Positions 16,363 to 24,017 of a stretch of 33,918 bases of DNA are shown here, piece by piece (position 1 is the stretch's first letter; each line of letters starts with the position of its first letter). The DNA comes from an uncultured Clostridium sp. Its GTDB lineage: Bacteria > Bacillota > Clostridia > Clostridiales > Clostridiaceae. The stretch spans positions 1-33,918 of the forward strand of contig CAKVLD010000032.1 in NCBI GenBank assembly GCA_934755305.1, written 5' to 3'. The position numbers and the translations under genes are program-made. The notes below the pieces were generated by a model. The model did not search any database and was not told the DNA's origin. It saw only the letters and a program-made list of their open reading frames with translations.

Positions 16363-16965
16363 TCATCTTACAAAATCACTTAATGATTTACTGTATTGAT
16401 GATATTTTTCTTTATCTAATCCTATATATCTTTTTGTTTCCTCTATGGATCTATGTCCTAATAATTCTTTTACAGCTACTATATCTTTATCACTTGATAG
16501 ATAAATTTTATATGCATAAGTTTTTCTCATGCTATGAGCTGTTATGTCTTGTAAGTTAAAATATGCTGCTGCATCTTTTAATATATCTGTTACTGCTTTT
16601 ACTCCTATATGTTCATTTGTTCCTTTCCTACTTTTAAATATATATTCATAATCCTTTTTATCTTTTATATATTCTTTTAAGATTTTAGCTACACTTGGTA
16701 TAATTTCTACTGTTCTCGGTTTTCTATTCTTTTCTTTGATATTTTTTGAGTTCATTTTTTTACCTTCATATATTGTGAACTCTTTTCGCTTTAGTGCTTC
16801 TTTTATGTCTCTTACTTTTAGTTTTACTAAGTCTCCTGCTCTGTAGCCTGTGGTTACTCCCAGGATAAATAAAACATAGTTTCTGTAGTTTTTGTATTTT
16901 AGATAGTCCTGTATGTCTAGGACACTTTCTGTTGTGTATATTGGTTTAGCTGGCCTTTTTTTCAT
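16363..16965 (-). CDS. Core-only tyrosine recombinase (XerC/FimB-size)
   Basis: This 200-residue protein is essentially the catalytic domain of a tyrosine recombinase with no arm- or core-binding N-terminal domain. Visible catalytic residues are Arg in GVTTGYRAGDLVKLK, His-x-x-Arg in AHSMRKTYAYK, the GHRS box and Tyr in TKRYIGL, so the active site looks complete. It is distinct from the 389-residue integrase at the right end. Similar short recombinases sit just upstream of the packaging genes in many Firmicutes phages, and FimB/FimE-type proteins of this size invert DNA. A GGAGGTGA site lies 14 bases before ATG 16965. No invertible segment is evident apart from the nearby 9-bp inverted repeat. 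Confidence 0.85.
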   Translation of the reverse strand: MKKRPAKPIYTTESVLDIQDYLKYKNYRNYVLFILGVTTGYRAGDLVKLKVRDIKEALKRKEFTIYEGKKMNSKNIKEKNRKPRTVEIIPSVAKILKEYIKDKKDYEYIFKSRKGTNEHIGVKAVTDILKDAAAYFNLQDITAHSMRKTYAYKIYLSSDKDIVAVKELLGHRSIEETKRYIGLDKEKYHQYSKSLSDFVR

Positions 16966-17004
16966 TCATTAAATTGTCACCTCCTTGTAGAATTGTACAC
17001 AATA

Positions 17005-17034
17005 AAAGAACCCTAGTGCTAGAGTTCTTTTTTT
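17005..17034. terminator. Bidirectional intrinsic terminator after the caspase-like gene
   Basis: A 10-bp stem with one mismatch (AGAACCCTAG / CTAGAGTTCT) has a T-run on the plus strand and TTTTATT on the minus strand. It lies about 15 bases after the caspase-like stop codon and separates that gene from the recombinase. Confidence 0.75.
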
Positions 17035-17049
17035 AAGACATGTTATTTT

Positions 17050-18591
17050 TTATAGATCTAAATTGCTTTCCAGTTTTTTTATCTTTTCTAATTCCTCATA
17101 ATATCTTTTAATTGTACTTTCAGTACAGTTTTTTCTATTTCTTTCCTCTCTTTGAGTCATTCCATTATTATTATAAAATAAAGTAAAGTCATATATTGTT
17201 CCAAATAAACCACTATATGCATTACTCCACTCATAAAATTCTGTAGGTGGAAATTCCAAATTTGTTGATTTTAAATAGTAATTTGACATTCTTTCTCTTA
17301 ATTCATTTGTTAACTCAACAAATTTAATTTCATTATATTCCCCATTCCTATACTCATTATATAAACTGATAAACTTTTCAACATCTGTAATTAAACGTGA
17401 TGCAATTTCTTTTGTCTTAAATATAAATTCTTTCTTTTCTCCTACATTTTCTTTCTCAAGATTTTTTAATAATTCATAATAAGAAACTACTTCAAAACGA
17501 ACACCATTTTTAATAAAAGTATTTTTATTATTAACTCTATACCAATAATCTTTATCTTGATTTTCATCAACCCAAGTTACTATAAACATATGCCTATGCA
17601 GTATCATATCCTCTTCATCTAATCCAAAATACATCACTACAATATTTGCATCTAATCCCTTAAGTCTATTTTCCATTATTGAATTACTGTACACTTCAAC
17701 ATGCTTTATCTTTTCTTTAATTTCCAAAGATATTTTACTAATTTCTTCAATTGAAAAAGGTTCTTTTAATATTACTCTGACTGCATATCTTTTTACAAGG
17801 CCACTATGAATCGGCTCAACATTATAAATAATATATTTTTCAGTCTCTTCATAAACTTTTTTTATACAATATGGTGTATAATTTTCAACATTAAAGTAAA
17901 TTGTCCCACCAATTTTAGATCTAAAAATTGGTTCTTGTTTTATATAAGAATTACTTGTATTCCATACTTCTAGATATAACTTAACAAGCCTTTGAATATC
18001 ATATAATGATTTTCTTCCTTCTCGCACTATGCACTTATTATATAATGCTTCGCATAAAAAAGAAGTAAAAAGACTAATTTTACCATTGGGATGTGGATAC
18101 GAAAATTGCTGAGAATTACTTGATGATAATACTGCATATCCTTTACTTACAAATTCTGATATTGTATCCTCTATATCAAATTTCACATGTTTATCAATAG
18201 AAAAATCACCCGATAAACATGCATCTAGAAATATAACTTTATTCTTACATTTTATCTGTTCAAAATATTCTATAATTTCATTAGTAGCAATAAATCCATC
18301 ACTAAAAACTAGACAATGAGTGTTTTCATATTTTGTTCCATGACCTGAAAAATAAAAAATCAATGTATCTTCTTCTTTTAGTTCATCCATTACCATTGAT
18401 AAACCTCTTGAAAAATCATTTCTACTCACAATACCTGTTTTACCTAAAGTATATATACATTCTTTTTCAACTTTTAAACCTAGATTTAATGCTTTTTCCA
18501 CTTCAACAACATCATTTTTACAAAATGGTAAATCAATATCCTTTTTAATACTATATAAACTTACTCCAGTAACCAAAGCCTTTACTCCCAT
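17050..18591 (-). CDS. Caspase-like (C14) cysteine protease with long unknown C-terminal region
   Basis: This 513-residue protein starts at ATG 18591 with GGAGG 8 bases upstream. Residues 1-~235 are a caspase/metacaspase domain: MGVKALVTGVSLYSIKKDID, catalytic His84 in IFYFSGHGTK, catalytic Cys125 in VIFLDACLSGD, and the later SSSNSQQFSYPHPNGKISLF substrate-pocket segment. Residues ~240-513 match no family I recognise; the final ~100 residues are helical and charged. In bacterial defence, caspase-like proteases usually execute cell death on sensing infection (CBASS, gasdermin and Avs-type systems). Here the gene has its own promoter and terminator and sits in cargo beside an FRG gene. Function and trigger are inferred. 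Confidence 0.88.
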   Translation of the reverse strand: MGVKALVTGVSLYSIKKDIDLPFCKNDVVEVEKALNLGLKVEKECIYTLGKTGIVSRNDFSRGLSMVMDELKEEDTLIFYFSGHGTKYENTHCLVFSDGFIATNEIIEYFEQIKCKNKVIFLDACLSGDFSIDKHVKFDIEDTISEFVSKGYAVLSSSNSQQFSYPHPNGKISLFTSFLCEALYNKCIVREGRKSLYDIQRLVKLYLEVWNTSNSYIKQEPIFRSKIGGTIYFNVENYTPYCIKKVYEETEKYIIYNVEPIHSGLVKRYAVRVILKEPFSIEEISKISLEIKEKIKHVEVYSNSIMENRLKGLDANIVVMYFGLDEEDMILHRHMFIVTWVDENQDKDYWYRVNNKNTFIKNGVRFEVVSYYELLKNLEKENVGEKKEFIFKTKEIASRLITDVEKFISLYNEYRNGEYNEIKFVELTNELRERMSNYYLKSTNLEFPPTEFYEWSNAYSGLFGTIYDFTLFYNNNGMTQREERNRKNCTESTIKRYYEELEKIKKLESNLDL

Positions 18592-18642
18592 AATGTTTAC
18601 CTCCACAAATTATGACTTTTTACATCATCTCATTTATGTAAT

Positions 18643-18652
18643 ATTATACCAT
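18643..18652 (-). promoter_or_regulatory. Extended -10 promoter of the caspase-like gene
   Basis: On the minus strand, TGGTATAATAT gives an extended -10, about 55 bases before the start codon. Flanking arms TTATGTAA (18634-18641) and TTACATAA (18673-18680) are inverted around the promoter and may be an operator. The FRG gene has the same ATGGTATAATAT core. Confidence 0.65.
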
Positions 18653-18682
18653 ATAATTTGTTTCTTTTTTATTTACATAATA

Positions 18683-19435
18683 TCAATCATTTGTTATTAG
18701 TAATTCCTTATACTTTCCTCTTCCTTTAACATCTTTACTAACAGAATAATTCACATCAACTTCTTTAATATTAAAATCCTTATACCATTCCCTAACTTTT
18801 TCATGAGCATTAATAGACAAAATAAAATTTCCTTTTATATTACTCAACATATCTCTTAATTTAATATGTTCCTCTTCTCCAAACTTACTATCATATCCTG
18901 CAGTTTCATAATATGGTGGATCACAATAAAATAAAGTTTCTTCTCTATCATACTTTTTTATAATCTTTTCAAAACTCAAATTTTCTACATATGTGTTACT
19001 TAATCTCCTTCTAACCTCTTCCAAATTTTCTTCCATAAATATCTTTTGATTAGGCTTTTTAGTAATGGAATAACCATAATCCTTACCTCTACTAGCAAAA
19101 CTATTATTAAGCATATATAAAAATCTTATTGCTCTATGTATTTCAGTTAGATATTCTACTGTACAATTTTTATATTCATTAAAAATATCTCTTCCTGAAA
19201 ATTCATATTTTAATAATCTTTCTACTTCTGGTGCATGATACTTTAAAGTTCTAAATAGATTTATTAACTCCTTATTAATATCATTAATTACCTCAACTTT
19301 ACTAGGTTCTTTTCCAAAGTATACCCATCCTGCTCCAAAGAATAACTCTACATAACAAGTATGCTCTGGCATTATTTCTATTATCTTTTTTCTTAATCGG
19401 CTCTTACCACCCATTCTACTTATTGGGTGAATCAA
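18683..19435 (-). CDS. DNA adenine-N6 methyltransferase (D12 class, Dam-like)
   Basis: This 250-residue methyltransferase has the D12-class order: SAM-binding RMGGKSRLRKKI and YVELFFGAGWVYFG, the NDIN segment near residue 51, a target-recognition region, and catalytic DPPY at residues 172-175 (LFYCDPPYYETAGYD). D12 enzymes such as Dam and DpnM methylate GATC, but the target is not readable here. No restriction enzyme lies next to it, so it is likely an orphan that protects phage DNA or marks it for regulation. Initiation is probably at TTG 19435 with GGAGGG about 10 bases upstream; ATG codons nearby are out of frame. It lies between terminators bounding the FRG and caspase units. Confidence 0.9.
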   Translation of the reverse strand: MIHPISRMGGKSRLRKKIIEIMPEHTCYVELFFGAGWVYFGKEPSKVEVINDINKELINLFRTLKYHAPEVERLLKYEFSGRDIFNEYKNCTVEYLTEIHRAIRFLYMLNNSFASRGKDYGYSITKKPNQKIFMEENLEEVRRRLSNTYVENLSFEKIIKKYDREETLFYCDPPYYETAGYDSKFGEEEHIKLRDMLSNIKGNFILSINAHEKVREWYKDFNIKEVDVNYSVSKDVKGRGKYKELLITND

Positions 19436-19462
19436 TCATTTTCATCCCTCCTCTTCTGTTTA

Positions 19463-19595
19463 AAATAAAAAGACCACTTAGTTTGTAAACTAAATGATCT
19501 TTCAAGTATTTTATAAATTTAAAATTCTATAAACTGCTTTAAAATTACATATTTATCACTAACTTAAAATATAAATCAACTTCACTTTATCCATG
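19463..19595 (-). ncRNA. Possible ~130-nt transcript between FRG and methyltransferase genes
   Basis: The 254-base gap 19436-19689 has no convincing gene. It does hold a perfect TATAAT on the minus strand (19606-19601) about 100 bases upstream of the strong terminator at 19469-19502, which would yield a short RNA. The only frame inside begins at the ATG close to the expected start point and encodes 11 codons (MDKVKLIYILS) without a ribosome-binding site. The -35 is poor, so this is tentative. Confidence 0.25.
19469..19502 (-). terminator. Strong intrinsic terminator between FRG gene and methyltransferase gene
   Basis: A 16-bp stem with two wobble pairs and a 2-base connecting loop (AAAGATCATTTAGTTT / AAACTAAGTGGTCTTT on the minus strand) is followed by TTTTTATTTT. 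It closes transcription units upstream of the methyltransferase gene. Confidence 0.8.
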
Positions 19596-19689
19596 ATACT
19601 ATTATACTACACTTTTAGTCACATTTCTTATATACTTTAATAAGCATTTCTTAAACTTATATAAAATTTTTCTATATTAATTGTTATTG

Positions 19690-20559
19690 CTATTCTCTTT
19701 CAAATTTTTTTAATTCTTCCTGTTTTATTCTATTACATATCTTATCAAGTGGAGTATTTAATTTTCGATATACTGTATTTTTGTTAATACTTAAAGAGGA
19801 TAGATATTCTTTCATCTCTTCAACTGCTCCTGCATTGATTTTTATTTTATCTGTAAATTGTTGACCTTTTATCGTTATATCATTCCATGAATAATTTAAT
19901 GGTCCAATTGCCCCATGCAAAGTAAATCTCCCTGATTGTCTAGATATTCTATGTGAAAAATCCATTTCGCTAAATATAGCAATTGGTATATGATTTGCTG
20001 GTGTATTATTTAAATCCTTAGTTAACCTATAAAATGATTCATTTGATATATCATCAATACATATAGGTTCTTTAATACTACTTTTATCACTTTTACAAAC
20101 CATTGAACTTTCATTTAATAAATTAGGTTTCAAAATGTATATTACAGGAAAATTATCGTTGAACTTATTAGCCTCTTCAACTGCAAAAAACAATGCTACC
20201 AATGGATCTATCGTCCAATCTAATATTGGAGTTAACATTCCATAATGTTGAGCAATAAACATTAAATGAAAATCATTTAATTCTAAAGTATCAGACAATC
20301 CTTCATTTAATACTTTTTGTTTGAATTTTTTAAATTCATTATTAAAATTAACAATATTGTATCTTAATCTTGTTATTTCCTTTCCATCTCCTACATCCAT
20401 TTTAGCATTTCTGTATAAATTGGGCTTTAGTTCCCATGCATTAGATGCATGTCCCCTATACCAAAGTTCACAATTATTTTTTTCTTTATATTCTTTAATA
20501 AAATGTATATATTCTTCAAAACTATTTACTTCACTTACAAATCTCTCATTATATCCCAT
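19690..20559 (-). CDS. FRG-domain protein, probable defence or toxin-like cargo
   Basis: This 289-residue protein has the FRG domain (PF08867). Signatures are NCELWYRGHASNAWELKPNL near residue 32, FIAQHYGMLTPILDWTIDPL with LVALFFAVEE near 110-137, and ISRQSGRFTLHGAIGPL near 213. It ends with a charged helix. FRG proteins have no settled biochemical activity but recur in prophages and defence islands. It starts at ATG 20559 behind AAGGCGAG, with its own extended -10 promoter, and transcription ends at the 19469 terminator. That makes it an independent unit, likely expressed from the lysogen. It interrupts the path from the late regulator to packaging genes. Confidence 0.85.
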   Translation of the reverse strand: MGYNERFVSEVNSFEEYIHFIKEYKEKNNCELWYRGHASNAWELKPNLYRNAKMDVGDGKEITRLRYNIVNFNNEFKKFKQKVLNEGLSDTLELNDFHLMFIAQHYGMLTPILDWTIDPLVALFFAVEEANKFNDNFPVIYILKPNLLNESSMVCKSDKSSIKEPICIDDISNESFYRLTKDLNNTPANHIPIAIFSEMDFSHRISRQSGRFTLHGAIGPLNYSWNDITIKGQQFTDKIKINAGAVEEMKEYLSSLSINKNTVYRKLNTPLDKICNRIKQEELKKFERE

Positions 20560-20612
20560 CGTTTCTCGCCTTACTTTCTAATTATTTGTTTTATTCTCTC
20601 TCCCTACACTAT

Positions 20613-20622
20613 ATTATACCAT
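20613..20622 (-). promoter_or_regulatory. Extended -10 promoter of the FRG gene
   Basis: On the minus strand, ATGGTATAATAT gives an extended -10 about 55 bases before the FRG start codon. The core is identical to that of the caspase-like gene. The -35 region (GTTTTTG) is poor, as is usual for extended -10 promoters. Confidence 0.65.
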
Positions 20623-20646
20623 AATTATCCACAAAAACTTATATTC

Positions 20647-21075
20647 TTAATTATAAGCTATATATCTAGCCATCTTATTTAAAGCATCGCTTTCTATCTG
20701 CTTAATCCTTGTATAAGTAATATGTAATTCTTCTTCCAACTTAGAATACCTATATCCCTTAATTAATGCAGTTTCTACAATACTTCTCTCTATTTCATTC
20801 AATATAGTTAAAGCATTATCAATTCTCTTAATCTGATTTTCCTTTAAAAACTTCTGATGCAATAGTGGTTCTATCTCCTTTTGATGTTTCTCTGCCTGTA
20901 TCTCTACAGTACTAGTAATCTTATAAGTAGGACTTGTCCTCTCTCCTTGTGGCATTGCAGTAATACCTAAGCACTCAACCTCTTTTTCCTTTATCATAAT
21001 ATCTATATTAACAATATCAGCTTTAAGCTCCTTATACTTCTTAACTTGATTTCTTACTTCTTTTATTTTTACCAT
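20647..21075 (-). CDS. Late transcription regulator, ArpU/RinA-like (sigma region-4-like HTH)
   Basis: This 142-residue protein has an N-terminal coiled coil (KKYKELKADIVNIDIMIKEK) and a C-terminal HTH like sigma region 4 (RSIVETALIKGYRYSKLEEE followed by TYTRIKQIESDALNKMARYI). This architecture is typical of ArpU/RinA-type activators that turn on packaging and structural operons in Firmicutes siphoviruses. It is the last gene of the early operon and precedes the cargo block, as expected for the early-late switch. Confidence 0.8.
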   Translation of the reverse strand: MVKIKEVRNQVKKYKELKADIVNIDIMIKEKEVECLGITAMPQGERTSPTYKITSTVEIQAEKHQKEIEPLLHQKFLKENQIKRIDNALTILNEIERSIVETALIKGYRYSKLEEELHITYTRIKQIESDALNKMARYIAYN

Positions 21076-21086
21076 TACTACTCCTC

Positions 21087-21332
21087 CTAAAATTCCTTAT
21101 TATAATATCTTGTTTCTCTAGTATCATTCTTTATCTTAAACTTTATTGATGGAGTTAATATATTACACAATACTTCAATACCATCTAACCTTAATGCTCC
21201 TGACTTATATATTAAATTTTCATCAACTTCTTTATCATTATAATAATCAGCACTTAACTGTAATTTATTAGCCTGTCCATACTTATTACTAAACTTTTTA
21301 ACCTCTTCCCTTATTTCTTCTAACTTCCCCAC
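21087..21332 (-). CDS. Unknown small early phage protein
   Basis: This 81-residue protein of unknown function begins MGKLEEIREEVKKFSNKYGQ and ends KIKNDTRETRYYNKEF. It is charged and mixed alpha/beta with no motif I recognise. It is 11 bases upstream of the late regulator gene and in the same operon, with a GGGAG-type site before the ATG. Confidence 0.7.
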   Translation of the reverse strand: MGKLEEIREEVKKFSNKYGQANKLQLSADYYNDKEVDENLIYKSGALRLDGIEVLCNILTPSIKFKIKNDTRETRYYNKEF

Positions 21333-21358
21333 TTTACTTATCTCCCTTCATAAATTCA

Positions 21359-21631
21359 TCATTTATCCCTTGAATAATCAATACACATTACATAAGTTCC
21401 ACATTCTTCAGCACAAGCCTTAATAAGTTCTTGATGTCTCTTAAGTGCTTCTAATTCATCTATTTCCTTTACTGAAGCTTCTTCTTCTAACTTACCAATC
21501 TTATTTTTATATTCTGCCTTAGCTTCCTCTTCTGTTTTAGCAATTATAATAGCTCTATACTTCCCTTTAACTTCAAAATACTTTAATGCTTCTATCTCTT
21601 CATATTCTTTTAAATTATTTATTCTCTCCAT
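21359..21631 (-). CDS. Unknown small early phage protein
   Basis: This 90-residue acidic helical protein has a short N-terminal beta segment (EALKYFEVKGKYRAIIIAKT) followed by Glu/Lys-rich helices and a CAEECGTYVMCIDYS C-terminus with three Cys residues. No family is recognised. Its start lies inside the 3' end of the preceding gene (17-base overlap), indicating translational coupling. Confidence 0.68.
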   Translation of the reverse strand: MERINNLKEYEEIEALKYFEVKGKYRAIIIAKTEEEAKAEYKNKIGKLEEEASVKEIDELEALKRHQELIKACAEECGTYVMCIDYSRDK

Positions 21632-22052
21632 CTTCTTTTCCCCCTAAATATGATTTATCAATTTTATAACTTTCTAAGTTCTTTGGAATAAGTAATGTAT
21701 AATCCCAATACTCTTCTACCTTATATTTACTGTCATAATACTTATTCACCATCTTATAAACGCTCTCACGATCTAATAAATGTCCTTTATAATTCTTAAA
21801 CCAAGAATATATTTCAATATAATAATCTTTATCTGTAAATCCCCTACCTTTTTTAACTTTAAACAATATCTCACTAGTACATCTAAATATTCTTATATTA
21901 TCTTCCTCTTCAATGCCATACCACTCAAAATATCCTGGCCATTTATCTTCTAGCTTTAAATATGGAATGGAATCTAATAATATAGATCCATCCTCATATC
22001 TTTTAATATCAATATTCCTCTCTTCATCAAAGAAGAAAAATACAAATAACAT
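21615..22052 (-). CDS. Unknown early phage protein
   Basis: This 145-residue protein begins MLFVFFFFDEERNIDIKRYE. It is rich in Tyr, Trp and Asp/Glu (KWPGYFEWYGIEEEDNIRIF, YIEIYSWFKNYKGHL, VEEYWDYTLLIP). Its ATG shares one base with the stop of the DUF3102 gene (TAATG), so translation is coupled. No known domain is visible. The short FVFFFF start is probably a buried strand rather than a membrane segment. Confidence 0.68.
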   Translation of the reverse strand: MLFVFFFFDEERNIDIKRYEDGSILLDSIPYLKLEDKWPGYFEWYGIEEEDNIRIFRCTSEILFKVKKGRGFTDKDYYIEIYSWFKNYKGHLLDRESVYKMVNKYYDSKYKVEEYWDYTLLIPKNLESYKIDKSYLGGKEDGENK

Positions 22053-22858
22053 TATTCAATCTTTTCCTCCATTATCTTTAACAACTGTTTAGTAGCTTCT
22101 GTATACTGCTCTTTCTCCTCTTCATTTCTTATCTGCTCCAAAGCTCCTAAAAGCTTGTCAAACTTATCATTAATTTCTGAGAAATATATAGCATATCTTT
22201 GAGTTGCATCATCTACTTCTATAATCTTGTTACTATCTTCTAATTTTTTTCTAAGCTCTTCACTAATTAATCTTTCTTCCCTCAGCTCCTGCTCCAATTC
22301 TTCCTTACTTTCATCTAATCCAGTAACTTCTATTGGCCTATCTTTTAACTCTTCAATTTCTTTTGATAAAAGATCTATCTTTTGATTACTTTTTTCTTCT
22401 ATTTCCTTCGCTCTATTCTCAGCTATTTCCTTATCCTTCTTTGCTTCTTTTAACTCTTTAACTATTTTCTTTAATACTCTACTTGATATTTCTTCTACAT
22501 CATTCTCATTTAAAATCTGTTCTTTTTCCTCTTCTGTAGTACCTAGTAATATAACAGCCTTACTATAATCTAACTTGTCATATATCTCTTTTGCAGTATT
22601 GCTTCCTAGTAAACTTAATTGTTCTGAACCATACTCCTTAAATATCCTCATTAAATTATTTGCAGTACTCTTTTTATAATCTACTGATTCCTCTAACCAC
22701 TTTCCCCACTCCCCTGGTTCTACTAGCTCTCTAGCTTCTGTTAATCTTCTGCCTATTTCTATACTGTTATATATAACTACCTTCTTAGTTCTATCCTTTA
22801 TATCATTAATTTCAGCAGCTATAAGTTCAGTTGTTCTTACTGTTTTAACTTCTCCCAT
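22052..22858 (-). CDS. DUF3102 family phage protein with long coiled coil
   Basis: This 268-residue protein has an N-terminal DUF3102 domain (TELIAAEINDIKDRTKKVVI, IGRRLTEARELVEPGEWGKW, STANNLMRIFKEYG) followed by a coiled coil of about 100 residues (residues ~130-210, heavily Glu/Lys/Leu). The domain includes a ParB/KorB-like HTH-type segment and is common in early regions of Firmicutes phages and mobile elements, but its role is unsettled. It starts 4 bases after the PcfK/AcrIIA9-like gene. Confidence 0.82.
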   Translation of the reverse strand: MGEVKTVRTTELIAAEINDIKDRTKKVVIYNSIEIGRRLTEARELVEPGEWGKWLEESVDYKKSTANNLMRIFKEYGSEQLSLLGSNTAKEIYDKLDYSKAVILLGTTEEEKEQILNENDVEEISSRVLKKIVKELKEAKKDKEIAENRAKEIEEKSNQKIDLLSKEIEELKDRPIEVTGLDESKEELEQELREERLISEELRKKLEDSNKIIEVDDATQRYAIYFSEINDKFDKLLGALEQIRNEEEKEQYTEATKQLLKIMEEKIE

Positions 22859-22862
22859 CTAC

Positions 22863-23252
22863 TCATCTCCCTAATAAACTATTTAAATCTACATTAAACC
22901 TCTTATTCTCTTGTGAAGCTTTTTTAACATTTCTTGATTCTTTTCCAGGTTCTACTTCTTTCTTAGACTGTATTGCCTTAAATTCATAATATATATTAAC
23001 TACACCAAATACTTCTTCAGGACTCATAACTACACATTGAGTCCCTCTTCTTTCAACAACCTTCTTTAATGCTGCAACTTCTATTTTCTTTAATGCTTCC
23101 TTTAGAGTCTTTTTATCTTCAACTATTTCCTTTGCTGCTTCTAAGTTAATTTCTATATTATTAATTACATAAGTTCCAATCGCTTGGATATATGGAGTAT
23201 TGTTATTAACTTTCATTTCATTCTTAATCTTTTCTATTGCCCTTGCTATCAT
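22863..23252 (-). CDS. PcfK/AcrIIA9-like family protein (candidate Cas9 inhibitor family)
   Basis: This 129-residue protein begins MIARAIEKIKNEMKVNNNTP, then YIQAIGTYVINNI, a KKTLKEALKKIEVAALKKV segment and a CVVMSPEEVFGVVNIYYEF motif. The order (basic helix, TLKxAL, Cys-x-V-x-S-x-EEVFG-x-V-x-x-Y) resembles proteins named PcfK-like or AcrIIA9-family in Firmicutes mobile elements. AcrIIA9 inhibits type II-A Cas9, but most members of the wider family are untested. The last ~30 residues are a low-complexity basic tail. The gene sits between rep and DUF3102 genes in the early operon. Family membership is from memory of motifs, and activity is unproven. Confidence 0.55.
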   Translation of the reverse strand: MIARAIEKIKNEMKVNNNTPYIQAIGTYVINNIEINLEAAKEIVEDKKTLKEALKKIEVAALKKVVERRGTQCVVMSPEEVFGVVNIYYEFKAIQSKKEVEPGKESRNVKKASQENKRFNVDLNSLLGR

Positions 23253-23267
23253 CTATACCTCTCCTTT

Positions 23268-24017
23268 TCAATTTCTCTTTCTCATCTTTATATAGCTATA
23301 ACATCCTGCATTAATATCATTAACAGTACTTTTAAAGGTACTTAATGTATATCCAGGATATAAATCTTCTAAGAGCTTTCTCTCACCTTGACAATAAAAT
23401 AAATCCCATGCCTTTCTAAGAGAATATTTATGATCATTAACTTTTATTGTAGGTTGTTTTATATTTCTACTTTGAGTCCATCTTTTATTTCCTTTAGGAT
23501 CTTTAGAAATATAATTGGCTAATTCCTCATAACCAAGCTCATTACTTTGTAGTCTATCAGCATTAGCCTTTCCTTTTCCCCAAAGTTCTTCTAACTTATC
23601 TCTATCCATTCCACTTATAACAATATGGTGGTGAATTCTTGTCTTAGTTCTTTTATCATCTGTAGCTTCTTTATATTCTGTTACTGCTATATACTTTAAA
23701 TCTTCTAAACCATTTCTTTTTCTATAGTTCTTTACTCTCCTGAAGAAGTTACTTAGATTTCTTTTAGCTTCTTCTTCACTACTTGGTAAATTCTTATTAT
23801 CATATGTTAAGTGAAGTACTATATCAAAATCTGTAAAATTAGTGTTTATTAATCTCCTTAAATGCTTTCTTGCATTTTTATCATTCAAGTTTCTTTGCTT
23901 AGGTAAAGATACCTTACACTTCTTCCTTCTCTTTTGTTGTTGTTCTTTCTTAGAAATGGGGTAAACTTCCACCTCTAAGTAATTTCCACTGTATATTCTC
24001 TTTTCTCTTATTGGCAT
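23268..24017 (-). CDS. HUH-type rolling-circle replication initiator
   Basis: This 249-residue protein has the motifs of HUH relaxase-like replication initiators. Motif I is FDIVLHLTYD, motif II is RIHHHIVISG (the metal-binding His pair, residues ~127-133), and motif III is the catalytic Tyr in ELANYISKD (single Tyr). The C-terminus contains DLYPGYTLSTFKSTVNDIN. It would nick one origin strand and covalently hold the 5' end to start rolling-circle synthesis. No helicase, loader, SSB or polymerase is visible in the early region, so host enzymes must complete replication. AGGAG lies 7 bases before ATG 24017. The leader contains an antisense RNA-like gene. Confidence 0.85.
   Translation of the reverse strand: MPIREKRIYSGNYLEVEVYPISKKEQQQKRRKKCKVSLPKQRNLNDKNARKHLRRLINTNFTDFDIVLHLTYDNKNLPSSEEEAKRNLSNFFRRVKNYRKRNGLEDLKYIAVTEYKEATDDKRTKTRIHHHIVISGMDRDKLEELWGKGKANADRLQSNELGYEELANYISKDPKGNKRWTQSRNIKQPTIKVNDHKYSLRKAWDLFYCQGERKLLEDLYPGYTLSTFKSTVNDINAGCYSYIKMRKRN

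Noticed and set aside
18683..19435. Restriction-modification system around the methyltransferase
   Set aside because: The neighbours are an FRG protein and a caspase-like protein with separate transcription units. No restriction endonuclease domain is adjacent, and the HNH protein belongs to the packaging module.
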